DNA of 64,000 nt, from assembly GCF_014655955.1 (NCBI RefSeq), contig NZ_BNBO01000003.1, positions 253,321 through 317,320 of the forward strand, written 5' to 3'. Below, one piece after another: positions 43,299 to 51,135 of the stretch. The notes beneath the pieces are model-generated. The model did not search any database and was not told the origin of the DNA. It saw only the letters and a list, made by a program, of their open reading frames with translations. The stretch is from Kitasatospora indigofera. Its GTDB lineage: Bacteria > Actinomycetota > Actinomycetes > Streptomycetales > Streptomycetaceae. The position numbers were made by a program, and so were the translations under genes. Within the stretch, counting starts at the first letter, position 1; every line of letters starts with the position of its first letter.

Positions 43299-44057
43299 AT
43301 GCCTGCAACCGCCACCACCCTGCACGGCAACGCCCGTCTGCGCTCCGCCCTGACGGCCTCCGAGCACACAGTCGAGTCCCTGGCCCGGGCCATCGGCATG
43401 GACCCGCGCACGGTGGAGCGGTGGCTTAACGAGCCCAGCCGCACCCCGTACGCCCGTCACGCCTTGGCCACCGCCAAGCTCCTGCACACCGACCCCTACG
43501 AGCTGTGGCCGACCCTCGGCAGCCGCCACAAGGCCACCCCCGCGCCCCGGGACGAACTCCTCACCTGGTTCCCGACCCGCAGCGCGGTGCCCGGCGATCT
43601 CTGGACCCGCGCAATGCTCACCGCGACCGACCGAATCGACATCGCGGTGACCTGCGGGCTGTTCCTCGCCGACACCGCCCCCGACCTGAATCGGATCCTC
43701 ACCGAACGCGCCGCGGCCGGCGCGCGGGTGCGCCTGGCCCTGCCCGACCCGAGCACCGCCCCCACCCAGGCCGAAGCCACCCGGCTGCTGCTGGTCGAAG
43801 ACCTCTTCGCCGACCTGCACGGCCGGTCCGGTGTGCGGCTGGCCCGGCACGCGGGCCTGGCCAATGACGTGATCCGGGCGGACGACCACCTGTTGGTCAT
43901 GCCGAAGGTGGACGGCTGCCCGGCCGCCGCGGCGCCGGTCCTGCACCTGCACCGGCTGGAGACCGCACCCCTGACGGCCGCCTACCTGACCGGCGTGGAC
44001 CACGTCTTCAGCACCGCCATCCCCCACATCTCCCCCAGGCGCCTGACCACCGCCTGA
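43299..44057 (+). CDS. HTH protein with PLD-like C-terminal domain
   Basis: The 252-residue protein starts after GAAGGGAG and has an HTH at about residues 25-60 (ESLARAIGMDPRTVERWLNE) and a C-terminal domain with DRIDIAVTCGLFLADTAPDL and ERAAAGARVRLALPDP, which resembles phospholipase-D-like folds but has no HxK catalytic motif. Proteins with this arrangement are common on actinomycete integrative elements, where they are called XRE regulators. It is the first gene of the plus-strand side controlled by the GntR operator region. Confidence 0.8.
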   Translation: MPATATTLHGNARLRSALTASEHTVESLARAIGMDPRTVERWLNEPSRTPYARHALATAKLLHTDPYELWPTLGSRHKATPAPRDELLTWFPTRSAVPGDLWTRAMLTATDRIDIAVTCGLFLADTAPDLNRILTERAAAGARVRLALPDPSTAPTQAEATRLLLVEDLFADLHGRSGVRLARHAGLANDVIRADDHLLVMPKVDGCPAAAAPVLHLHRLETAPLTAAYLTGVDHVFSTAIPHISPRRLTTA

Positions 44058-44546
44058 GCATCGGTGAGCACCTGGTGAGCGGCCACCTGCCCACCGGTGG
44101 GCGCCAAGGAGGCGGAGAAGCGCTTTACCCGCCTCCGGCCGGTCGCCCTGATCGACCGCCCGCCGGGGCGGTGGTGGGCACCGACTGCCCACCCGACTGC
44201 CCACCGACTGTGCGGTGGGCGCCCACCGGACCGACCACCTCCTCTCTTTGCTGATCAGCAAAGAGAGGGTGCCCACCGGTGCCGGTCAGTCGGCCGACCG
44301 CCCTGCCCGATCCGGTCACCGACAACAGCGCTTCTCCGGCCGGGCAGCAGGTCTCAACGGTCGCCCTCTGATCTGCCACGACAGGCCGTTCCGCGGTTCC
44401 TTGGCCACTGCCCGTCCCGGAGAAGCGCCCTTCCCCCCGATCGGCACCCGACCATCGCACCCGACCGGAGACACCGACCGATGCGCGACCCACCAGCCCC
44501 GCAGCCGACCGAGCACCCTTCCGCCTAGCAGCCGGAGATCCCCCCG
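44058..44546. repeat. Palindrome-rich region before DUF3987 gene
   Basis: Eight copies of GCCCACC or its complement GGTGGGC occur between 44089 and 44277 (starts 44089, 44096, 44173, 44187, 44199, 44214, 44221, 44271). A perfect 28-bp palindrome occupies 44241-44268 (half-site CCTCTCTTTGCTGA). No convincing gene is present in these 489 bases, although a 143-codon plus-strand frame crosses them. The arrangement suits a replication origin or multi-copy operator. Confidence 0.6.
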
Positions 44547-45884
44547 ATGACCGTCGAAACCCAGCACACGGCCGCCCCCGACGACGTCCGACCAACCCGG
44601 GCGGCGAACCCGCTCTACGACCCCCAGCCCGACGCCGAGCGCCCCGCACGGCCCGGCCCGGTGCCAGACCCGGACGTGTTCACCGGCTGGGTCGGACAGA
44701 CCGTCCGGGACCTGGACCCGACCACCGAAGCCGACCCCGTCGCCATCCTGGTGAACCTGCTGTCCGCCGGCGGAGCCATCATCGGCCCCGGCCCGTTCCT
44801 GTGGATCGGCAACGACCGCCACCCCGCCCTCATCTGGGCCCTGACCGTCGGAGCCACCGCCGCCGGCCGCAAGGGCGCAGCCAGCAACACCGTCAAGCGG
44901 CTGTTCAAGGCCGCCGACCCGCAGTTCGTCGCCAACCACATGCCCTCCGGCCTGTCCTCCGGGGAAGGCCTGATCGAGGCCGTGCGCGACGGCGACCCCG
45001 ACCCGAAGCCCGGTAAGGCCGCGAAGGGCGGTGAGGGCGTCGTGGACAAGCGGCTGTGGGTGGTGGAGTCGGAGTACGGCATCACCATGGCCCGTGCCCG
45101 CCGCGAGGGCTCATCCCTGGGCGGGGTGCTGCGGCAGGCGTGGAACGGCGAGGACCTGGGCGTGATGAACCGTGAGGCGATGCGCTCCACTGCCCCGCAC
45201 ATCGCCCTGATCGGGCACATCTCCCCCCGTGAGCTACGCGCCAAGATGCAGGACTCCGAGCTTGCCGGGGGCACCTACAACCGGTTCCTGCCGGTGTTCG
45301 TCCACCGCAACCTGTCCCTGCCCGATGCCACCGGCGCCCCCGAGCACCTGGTCAACACCCTGGCCAATACATGGCGGACCGTGCTCACCGACGCCCGCCA
45401 GGTCGGGGAGGTCAAGCTCACCGACGCGGCCGGACAGCTCTGGCGCGAAGAGGTCTACCCGGCCCTGTCCGGCGCCGATGACGACGACGGGCCCCTCGCC
45501 GAGTTCACGGCCCGCGCCGCCCCCTACGCCAAGCGCGCCGCCATGGTCTACGCCCTCCTCGACAACAGCGACCGCATCCAGGAGCAGCACCTGCGGGCCT
45601 CATGGGCGCTCATCCGATACGCCCGCGCCAGCGCCGCCCACATCCTCGGACCGGCCGCCGGCGGCACCGGAGACCCAAACCTCGACAAGCTGGCCGCCGC
45701 CGTGAAGACCGCCGCACCCGGCGGGCTCACCCAGTCCGAGGTGCAGGTCATGTTCAAGCGCCAGAACGCCACCCAGCGGGGCGAGTTGACCGCCCGGCTC
45801 TGCCAGCTGCCCGGCTTCGCCGCCGCCCAGGTCCCCAACGGTGGCAGGCACACCACGGTCTACCTCTACGCCCCGCCCGACTGA
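44547..45884 (+). CDS. DUF3987 (YfjI-like) replication-associated protein
   Basis: The 445-residue protein matches the DUF3987 family seen in plasmids, phages and integrative elements and thought to act in replication as a helicase-like ATPase. Visible: GGAIIGPGPFLWIGNDRHPALIW, the loop VGATAAGRKGAASNTVKR in the position of a P-loop, KRLWVVESEYG (Walker B-like), and HIALIGHISPRELRAKMQ. The C-terminal ~70 residues form a winged-helix-like segment (LTQSEVQVMFKRQN). ATG follows GGAGA. It is the only replication candidate in the element. Confidence 0.85.
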   Translation: MTVETQHTAAPDDVRPTRAANPLYDPQPDAERPARPGPVPDPDVFTGWVGQTVRDLDPTTEADPVAILVNLLSAGGAIIGPGPFLWIGNDRHPALIWALTVGATAAGRKGAASNTVKRLFKAADPQFVANHMPSGLSSGEGLIEAVRDGDPDPKPGKAAKGGEGVVDKRLWVVESEYGITMARARREGSSLGGVLRQAWNGEDLGVMNREAMRSTAPHIALIGHISPRELRAKMQDSELAGGTYNRFLPVFVHRNLSLPDATGAPEHLVNTLANTWRTVLTDARQVGEVKLTDAAGQLWREEVYPALSGADDDDGPLAEFTARAAPYAKRAAMVYALLDNSDRIQEQHLRASWALIRYARASAAHILGPAAGGTGDPNLDKLAAAVKTAAPGGLTQSEVQVMFKRQNATQRGELTARLCQLPGFAAAQVPNGGRHTTVYLYAPPD

Positions 45885-45920
45885 CCGACAGCCCGGCCAG
45901 CCCCGCACGGGAGGAAGAAG

Positions 45921-45950
45921 CCACCCCTCCCCCGGGCGGGGCGGGGGTGG
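45921..45950 (+). terminator. Hairpin after DUF3987 gene
   Basis: CCACCCC / GGGGTGG with an inner CCCC/GGGG stem lies 37 bases after the stop codon. Confidence 0.5.
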
Positions 45951-45967
45951 TCTCTTCATCCCCCCGC

Positions 45968-46186
45968 CTTTCCGGACCGGGGCCGGAAAGCCCGCAAAGG
46001 TCGGAAAGCCCTCCCACCTGCACAAACGCTCGGCGGAAAGCGGTCCGAAATGGTCCGCGAAGCCCCCGCCCCACCACCACCGGACCCATACCGGACCCCT
46101 TTCCGGACCATCGCGGACCACTTTCCGCCAGCCAAAACCCCAGTTCAAAGCCCTTTCCGGCCTTTTCGGCCTTTCCGGACCATCCC
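45968..46186. repeat. CTTTCCGGACC iteron-like cluster
   Basis: CTTTCCGGACC occurs exactly at 45968, 46099 and 46170 (the last two extend to CTTTCCGGACCATC), with related forms CCTTTCCGGCC (46152), CTTTTCGGCC (46162), CGGACCACTTTCCG (46114-46127), and GGAAAG/GGTCCG in the opposite direction between 45981 and 46055. The 915 bases between the DUF3987 and excisionase genes have no accepted gene; this is the left half of that stretch. Confidence 0.55.
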
Positions 46187-46340
46187 CAAGCCACCGAACG
46201 GACGGCACCCATGCCAGCAACCACCCCCAGCGCATCCGAGCCGCCCAGCGAACCGGACACCCCGGAGCCCGTCGCCCGCTCACCACCAAGCCCCCGCCCC
46301 CCACGCCACCGGCCCCGCCAGTCCGCTCCATCTCGATTTA

Positions 46341-46553
46341 CACCCCCGCCAGACCCCCGCCAGGGTCGATAAAAGCCCAGGTCAGCGCAGTGCCGACCGC
46401 CGCCAGACCCCAGCCAGGAGGCGCCCCGCAGGCGCGCTTCCGGCACCGGTCGGCACCGGTCCCGACACGACTGCCGGGGCTGTGACCTGCGGCTTTCCAA
46501 GGCTGGCGGGGGTCTGGCGGGGGTGAGGGTCCCACAAAAGCCCATGTCAGAGC
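46341..46553. repeat. 23-bp inverted repeats with flanking direct repeats
   Basis: The sequence at 46341-46363 (CACCCCCGCCAGACCCCC plus GCCAG) is repeated as a perfect inverse at 46503-46525. Each arm is itself a doubled CCCCCGCCAG. Following each arm is a near-identical direct repeat: AAAAGCCCAGGTCAGCGC at 46371-46388 and AAAAGCCCATGTCAGAGC at 46536-46553. The 139-base interior could form a large loop or be an invertible segment; origin, oriT or excision-control roles are possible. Confidence 0.65.
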
Positions 46554-46799
46554 GCCGGTCGGCCCCGACGAAACCGGGGCCCAGTGACCGATCCGTCAGG
46601 CCGCCGGCCGCACCCCGCGCACCCTGGCCCACGCCACTTCGAGCCCCCGCCCAGGACGCCAAACAGCCCGCGCGAAGGCCCAGCTCGGCCCGTGTCACGA
46701 GGGCCGGAACGACAGTCCGTCCCAGCGCCCGAGGCTGCCCCCTGGAGCACCACCGCGCACCCCGTGGAGCACCACCAACAGTGCCAGAAAGGCGACGCC

Positions 46800-47063
46800 G
46801 TGCCCCAGCCCAAGGTGATCCCGCTCCGACCCTCCGACGAACCGCAACGCCGGCCCGCCCAGGCTGGCGCCAAGCCCGCCCTGCCGGTCTACCTCACGCC
46901 CGAGGAGCTGGCCGACCTCCTGCGCCTGCCGTCCGTGGAGACCGTCTACCAGTGGCGCCGCAAGCACACCGGCCCGCGCGGCTTCCGCGCCGGCCGCCAC
47001 CTCCGCTACGACCTGGCCGACGTCCAAGCCTGGATCGCCCACCAGCAGGAACCGGCCGCCTGA
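46800..47063 (+). CDS. Excisionase-like HTH protein
   Basis: GTG 46800 follows AGAAAGG at eight bases. The 87-residue protein contains a MerR-like HTH_17 domain: VYLTPEELADLLRLPSVETV, YQWRRKHTGPRGFRAG, HLRYDLADVQAWI. This is the standard excisionase family of actinomycete elements, located directly before the integrase. Xis bends attachment-site DNA and drives excision by the integrase. The upstream in-frame extension is low complexity and not counted. Confidence 0.87.
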   Translation: MPQPKVIPLRPSDEPQRRPAQAGAKPALPVYLTPEELADLLRLPSVETVYQWRRKHTGPRGFRAGRHLRYDLADVQAWIAHQQEPAA

Positions 47064-47121
47064 CCGCTCGCAACGGGCATCGCATCCGCCCTTCCCGCAT
47101 CACGTCAAAGAGTGCCGGTCC

Positions 47122-47161
47122 GGCTTGGCCTGGGCGCCTCCGACAGCGCCCAGGCCAAGCC
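47122..47161 (+). terminator. 16-bp hairpin between xis and int
   Basis: GGCTTGGCCTGGGCGC and its perfect complement flank an eight-base loop in the 295 bases between the excisionase and integrase genes. It may terminate the xis transcript or uncouple the two genes. Confidence 0.6.
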
Positions 47162-47358
47162 CCCAGAGCCCGTGCCAATCACCCGCCGTCAGCGAAAAAG
47201 CCGGGCCTCTGGGACCGGCGAAGCGGCACTGCCCGAGTGCCCGGCCCACGGCTGGAACAGCCGGCACGCACCACCGCCGAACCGCGAGCGCAGAGCCAAG
47301 AAACCGCACGTCGAATTCCAAGTACCCCTCCACCACCCGCACCGAAGGAGTCCGCCAC

Positions 47359-48603
47359 ATGGCCGGACACATCCAAGACCGCTGGTTCAAGACCGAGACC
47401 GCTCCCGACGGCAAGTGCCGCAAGGTCAAGACCGACCGGCACGGCACCGGCATGCGCTACCGGGCCCGGTACGTCGGTCCGGACGGCACCGAGAGGAGCC
47501 AGTCTTTCCCCGACCGCCAGAAGCGGCAGGCTGACCAGTGGCTCGCCCAGATCGAGACGGACATGGCCCGGGGCCAGTACATCGATCCGAGCGCCGGCCG
47601 GACGACCGTGAAGCAGTTCGCGGAACAGTGGCTCCGGTCGCTCAGCATGGACCCGCAGTCCTACGTGAGCACCGAGCAGCGGATCCGGCTGCACGTGGTC
47701 CCGCACCTGGGCACGCGGCCCCTGGGGTCGGTGCGGCCGTCCCACATCCGCGAGTGGCTGGTGACGCTCACGGATCAGGGCCTGTCCGCCGCCACACAGC
47801 GGGTCGTGTTCGCGAACCTCGGCACGATGCTCACGGCGGCGGTGGAAGACCGGTTGATCCCGAGCAACCCGTGCCGATCCACCTCCGTCCGGGCCCCGAA
47901 GCTGCTCCCCCGCCGCATCACGCCGTGGCTCGTCACCCGCGTCATGGCGGTCCGCGCCTCACTGCCGGAGCACTACCAACCATTGGTCGACCTGGGCGCC
48001 GGTTGCGGGATGCGCCAGGGCGAGATTTTCGGCTTGGCTTCGGACGACATCGACTTCGCGGAAGGGGTGGTCCACGTCGTCCGGCAGATCCGGCTCATTC
48101 GGAACCGCCCAGTATTCTCGCTGCCGAAGGGCGGGAAGACTCGCACGGTCCCTCTGCCGAGTTCCGTCGCGCGGGCCCTGCGAAAGCAGATCGACGCCTA
48201 TCCCCCGGTCAGCGTCACCCTGCCGTGGCGAGACGTGGATGGTCCGCCGACCACAGCCAGCCTGGTGTTCGTGGACGCCAAGAAGCTGCACCTCCACCGC
48301 AACCGGTTCAACCGCGGGGAGTGGCGTTCCGCGCTCACGGCGGCCGACGTGCCGCACGGACGCGAGAACGGCATGCACGCGCTGCGGCACTTCTATGCGT
48401 CGGTCCTGCTGGACGCCGGCGAGAACATCAAGGCCGTGAGCGAGTACCTGGGGCACCACGATCCGGGCTTCACCCTCCGGACTTACACCCACCTCATGCC
48501 GAGCAGCGAGAAGCGCACCACCGAGGCTGTGGACCGGGCGTTCGGAGACGGCCCAGAAGCGGACGACGGCCCCACGACGGCCCCGCTACCTGATCGAGGG
48601 TAG
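47359..48603 (+). CDS. int: Tyrosine site-specific integrase
   Basis: ATG 47359 follows GAAGGAG at eight bases. The 414-residue protein has an N-terminal arm-binding segment (residues 1-75, YRARYVGPDGTERSQSF), a core-binding SAM-like domain (84-170, TVKQFAEQWLRSL) and a catalytic domain with R219 (GCGMRQGE), H340-x-x-R343 (HALRHF), H366 (LGHHD) and nucleophile Y376 (LRTYTHL). It is complete and of normal length for actinomycete integrases. The right attachment core lies 35 bases after its stop. Confidence 0.95.
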   Translation: MAGHIQDRWFKTETAPDGKCRKVKTDRHGTGMRYRARYVGPDGTERSQSFPDRQKRQADQWLAQIETDMARGQYIDPSAGRTTVKQFAEQWLRSLSMDPQSYVSTEQRIRLHVVPHLGTRPLGSVRPSHIREWLVTLTDQGLSAATQRVVFANLGTMLTAAVEDRLIPSNPCRSTSVRAPKLLPRRITPWLVTRVMAVRASLPEHYQPLVDLGAGCGMRQGEIFGLASDDIDFAEGVVHVVRQIRLIRNRPVFSLPKGGKTRTVPLPSSVARALRKQIDAYPPVSVTLPWRDVDGPPTTASLVFVDAKKLHLHRNRFNRGEWRSALTAADVPHGRENGMHALRHFYASVLLDAGENIKAVSEYLGHHDPGFTLRTYTHLMPSSEKRTTEAVDRAFGDGPEADDGPTTAPLPDRG

Positions 48604-48637
48604 ATAGTGGCTGGTCAGGAGGCTGTCAGCCTGACTT

Positions 48638-48650
48638 GAACAAGTTCTGA
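48638..48650. repeat. Right attachment core
   Basis: GAACAAGTTCTGA, identical to the end of mrp. The preceding 30 bases contain GGCTGGTCAGGAGGCTGTCA and a further GCCTGAC, possible integrase arm sites that share GGCTGGTCAG with the left end. Confidence 0.8.
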
Positions 48651-48667
48651 CGCCGGCCTGACGGCAC

Positions 48668-48703
48668 CGAGGGCGGGGCGGGTAGCACACCGCCCCGCCC
48701 TCG
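48668..48703 (+). terminator. Displaced ancestral mrp terminator
   Basis: A perfect 14-bp stem CGAGGGCGGGGCGG / CCGCCCCGCCCTCG lies 18 bases after the right core. Without the element it would stand directly after the mrp stop codon. Confidence 0.75.
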
Positions 48704-48782
48704 GCCGTCCTCCGGCCCCGGCCGGGCCGCCCGCCCGCGTGCCGGCCGGCCTCCGGTGCGACGGAGCCGCCCCGCGCAGGTG

Positions 48783-49448
48783 TCAGGCCGGGCGGACCAG
48801 GCGGCTCTCGTGGGCGAGGACCACGGCCTGGATCCGGTCGCGGAGTTCGAGCTTGTGCAGGATCCGCCCCAGGTGGGACTTCACGGTCGCCTCCGCCAGG
48901 TGCAGGGTGGCCGCGATCTCGGCGTTGGACAGGCCGCGGCCCACCTGGACGAGCACCTCGCGCTCGCGGGTGCTCAGCCGGCTCAGCCGCTCCTCGCGGG
49001 CGGCGTCGCCGCCGCCGCCGGGGATGTGCGGGCGCAGGCTCTCCAGCAGGCGGCGGGTGATCCGCGGGGAGATCACCGCGTCGCCGGCGGCCACGTCGCG
49101 TATCGCGGTGAGCAGCTCCTCGGGCCTGGTGTTCTTCAGCAGGAAGCCCGAGGCTCCGGCGCCCAGTGCGGCGAAGGCGTACTCGTCCAGGTCGAAGGTG
49201 GTGAGGATCAGCACCCGGCTGCGCGGGGAGGTCCGGACGATCTGCCGGGTCGCCTCGATCCCGTCCGTCCCGGGCATCCGGACGTCCATGAGGACGACGT
49301 CGGGGCGCAGCTCCCGGGCGAGGCGCACCGCCTGGGCGCCGTCCGCGGCCTCGCCGACCGGTGCCATGTCGGGCTGGGCCTCCAGGACGGTGCCGAAGGC
49401 CATCCGGAGCAGCGCCTCGTCGTCGGCGATCAGGATGCGGATCGTCAT
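48783..49448 (-). CDS. NarL/LuxR-type response regulator
   Basis: The 221-residue protein has a receiver domain (ILIADDEALLRMAF, phospho-acceptor Asp in VVLMDVRMPG, ILTTFDLDEY with Thr, LLKNTRPEEL with Lys) and a C-terminal LuxR HTH (LSTREREVLVQVGRGLSNAE, EATVKSHLGRILHKL). Its ATG overlaps the kinase stop codon (ATGA), so the two are translated together. Target genes are unknown; the divergent hydrolase is a candidate. Confidence 0.95.
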   Translation of the reverse strand: MTIRILIADDEALLRMAFGTVLEAQPDMAPVGEAADGAQAVRLARELRPDVVLMDVRMPGTDGIEATRQIVRTSPRSRVLILTTFDLDEYAFAALGAGASGFLLKNTRPEELLTAIRDVAAGDAVISPRITRRLLESLRPHIPGGGGDAAREERLSRLSTREREVLVQVGRGLSNAEIAATLHLAEATVKSHLGRILHKLELRDRIQAVVLAHESRLVRPA

Positions 49449-50779
49449 GCGGAGGCCGCCCCGGCGCTGTCGAGGAAGAGGCGGGTGCGCACTCCCCAGC
49501 CGCCGCCGGGGAGCGGTCCGGCCCGCAGCGTCCCGCCGTAGGCGGCGGAGCGCTCGCGCATGCCGGGGATGCCGTGGCCGGACGGCGCGGCGCCGGGCGG
49601 TGGCGGGCAGGGGCCGCTGTCGGTGACGTCCACGGTGACGGTCCCGGCCGAGCACCGGATCCGGACGGTCGCGCGGGTGCCGGCGGGCGTGTGCTTGAAG
49701 GTGTTGGTCAAGGCTTCCTGCACCAGGCGGTAGACGGTCAGTTGTGCGGTGGCGGGGATGTGGCTGTGGCTGCCCTCGACCTCGACGCGGGTCGGCAGCC
49801 CGGCGGCGCCCATCTGGTCGGCGAGGGCCTCCAGTTGTGCGATGCCGGGCAACGGGTGGCGCTGCGCGTCCGGCTCGTCCGTCCGCAGGATGCCGAGGGT
49901 GCGCCGCATGTCGGTCAGGGCCTGCCGGCCGGTCTCGGAGATCTGGAGCATCGCGGCGGTGGCCCGGTCGGGCGACCGGTGCTGCGCGTAGCGGGCGGCG
50001 TCGGTGAGCGCGACCATGACGGACAGGTTGTGGGTGACGATGTCGTGCATCTCCCGGGTGATCCGGGTCCTCTCCTCGGCGACGGCCAGTCGCGCCTGCT
50101 GGTCCTGCTGGTGCTCCAGGTGGGCGGCCCGTTCCTCCAGGGCCGCGAGGTAGGCGCGGGTGGTCCGCACGTTCAGGCCGAGGACGGCGGCGGCGACGAC
50201 CGTCGCGGTGACGGCGACGAAGGGGGTCAGGAACGCGCCGTCGGTCGCCCAGCGCAGGCAGGCCAGCAGTGCCCCGGCCTCCGCGACGACGGCGGCGGCC
50301 AGCGTGGCGCGCCGGCCCGCGTTCGCGGCCACCGTGTAGAGGGCCACCAGCAGGGCGACGTCCGCGGGCAGTTGGACGTCCGTCAGCCACTGGACGAAGG
50401 CCGCGGCCGCCACCGCGCCGAACACCGTGAGCGGGGCCCGGCGCCGCCACACCAGGGGCAGCGCCAGGGCGGCGGTGAGGGCCACGGCCACCGGGAGCCC
50501 CTGCGGGGCGCCCGTGGTCGCGATGTTGAGCAGGAGCAGCGCCGGCACCAGCGAGTCCCGCACCGTGGGCGGCAGGCGCCGGCTCCCGCGCCGGGCGGCT
50601 CCCACCAGCCGGGCCGCGCGCACGGAGCCCGGGACGGCGCGGCTGGTCACCCGTCGCGCCGTCCTGGTCGGCCGTACCCGGGACCGGCAGCGCGCCTGGT
50701 CCCGGTGGCCCGCCTGGTCCAGGTGCCCCACCGGGTGGGCGTGGCCCGGTCCGCCGGGCCCGGTGGCAGCCTCGGTCAT
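49445..50779 (-). CDS. Sensor histidine kinase (HisKA_3)
   Basis: ATG 50779 has AGGGAC seven bases upstream. The 444-residue protein has a hydrophilic N-terminus, about five membrane helices (PLTVFGAVAAAAFVQWLTDV; ATLAAAVVAEAGALLACL; FVAVTATVVAAAVLGLNV), a linker coiled coil, the H-box TREMHDIVTHNLSVMVAL and a HATPase domain with QEALTNTFKHT and GHGIPGMRERSAAYGG. It is a NarX/DesK-type kinase without a large extracellular sensor domain, suggesting membrane-state sensing. Confidence 0.93.
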   Translation of the reverse strand: MTEAATGPGGPGHAHPVGHLDQAGHRDQARCRSRVRPTRTARRVTSRAVPGSVRAARLVGAARRGSRRLPPTVRDSLVPALLLLNIATTGAPQGLPVAVALTAALALPLVWRRRAPLTVFGAVAAAAFVQWLTDVQLPADVALLVALYTVAANAGRRATLAAAVVAEAGALLACLRWATDGAFLTPFVAVTATVVAAAVLGLNVRTTRAYLAALEERAAHLEHQQDQQARLAVAEERTRITREMHDIVTHNLSVMVALTDAARYAQHRSPDRATAAMLQISETGRQALTDMRRTLGILRTDEPDAQRHPLPGIAQLEALADQMGAAGLPTRVEVEGSHSHIPATAQLTVYRLVQEALTNTFKHTPAGTRATVRIRCSAGTVTVDVTDSGPCPPPPGAAPSGHGIPGMRERSAAYGGTLRAGPLPGGGWGVRTRLFLDSAGAASA

Positions 50780-51135
50780 CACACGTCCCTGTCGGTTCGG
50801 GATCCCGGCGGCCCCGGCCGGGGCCGCCACCGCGCACGGCCGGAGCCGGGGCGGGTACGGGAGCCCGCACTGCGCGCCGCCCGGCCCGTGCGCCCTTGTC
50901 ACGGTAGGGCGCGGGCCCGCGCGGCACATGAGTCCACCGGCTGACGGCAGCGGGCCGGGGTACGACCGCAGGAGGAGACCGGGTACCTCCCGTGGTCGCA
51001 CCGCGGCCGCCGGTCCGGCGGGGTCGACCGCCACCACGGTCGCACCGGGCGCTGCCGCGGGTTGCGACCCCGGACGCACCGGACGGCGCCCCGGAGCCGA
51101 TGTGGCGGCAGGCACCCGGCGCCGAGGATGGCCCG
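50780..51135. promoter_or_regulatory. Divergent control region of kinase and hydrolase
   Basis: These 356 bases separate the kinase operon from the hydrolase gene. I see no gene. The region is very GC-rich, without a clear -10; CACGGTAGGG near 50,900 could be part of a promoter. Confidence 0.35.

Larger units (their letters stand above)
38500..48650. mobile_element. Integrated element in the 3' end of mrp
   Basis: The element is bounded by a 13-bp direct repeat. Evidence for mobility: tyrosine integrase next to the right repeat, an excisionase-like gene before it, a GntR regulator, DUF3987 protein, many palindromes, and a cargo segment of much lower GC. It resembles the integration/replication half of actinomycete integrative elements (AICEs), but no FtsK/TraB-like translocase, prim-pol gene or relaxase was found, so it may be a mobilisable or satellite element. 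The target is the end of mrp rather than a tRNA gene, the usual AICE site. Confidence 0.85.

Noticed and set aside
44097..44528. 143-codon plus-strand frame before the DUF3987 gene
   Set aside because: It crosses the palindrome cluster and has Arg/Pro-rich residues with no domain.
46211..46372. 53-codon Pro-rich frame between DUF3987 and excisionase genes
   Set aside because: No good ribosome site, composition follows the underlying repeats, and its end lies in the inverted repeat.
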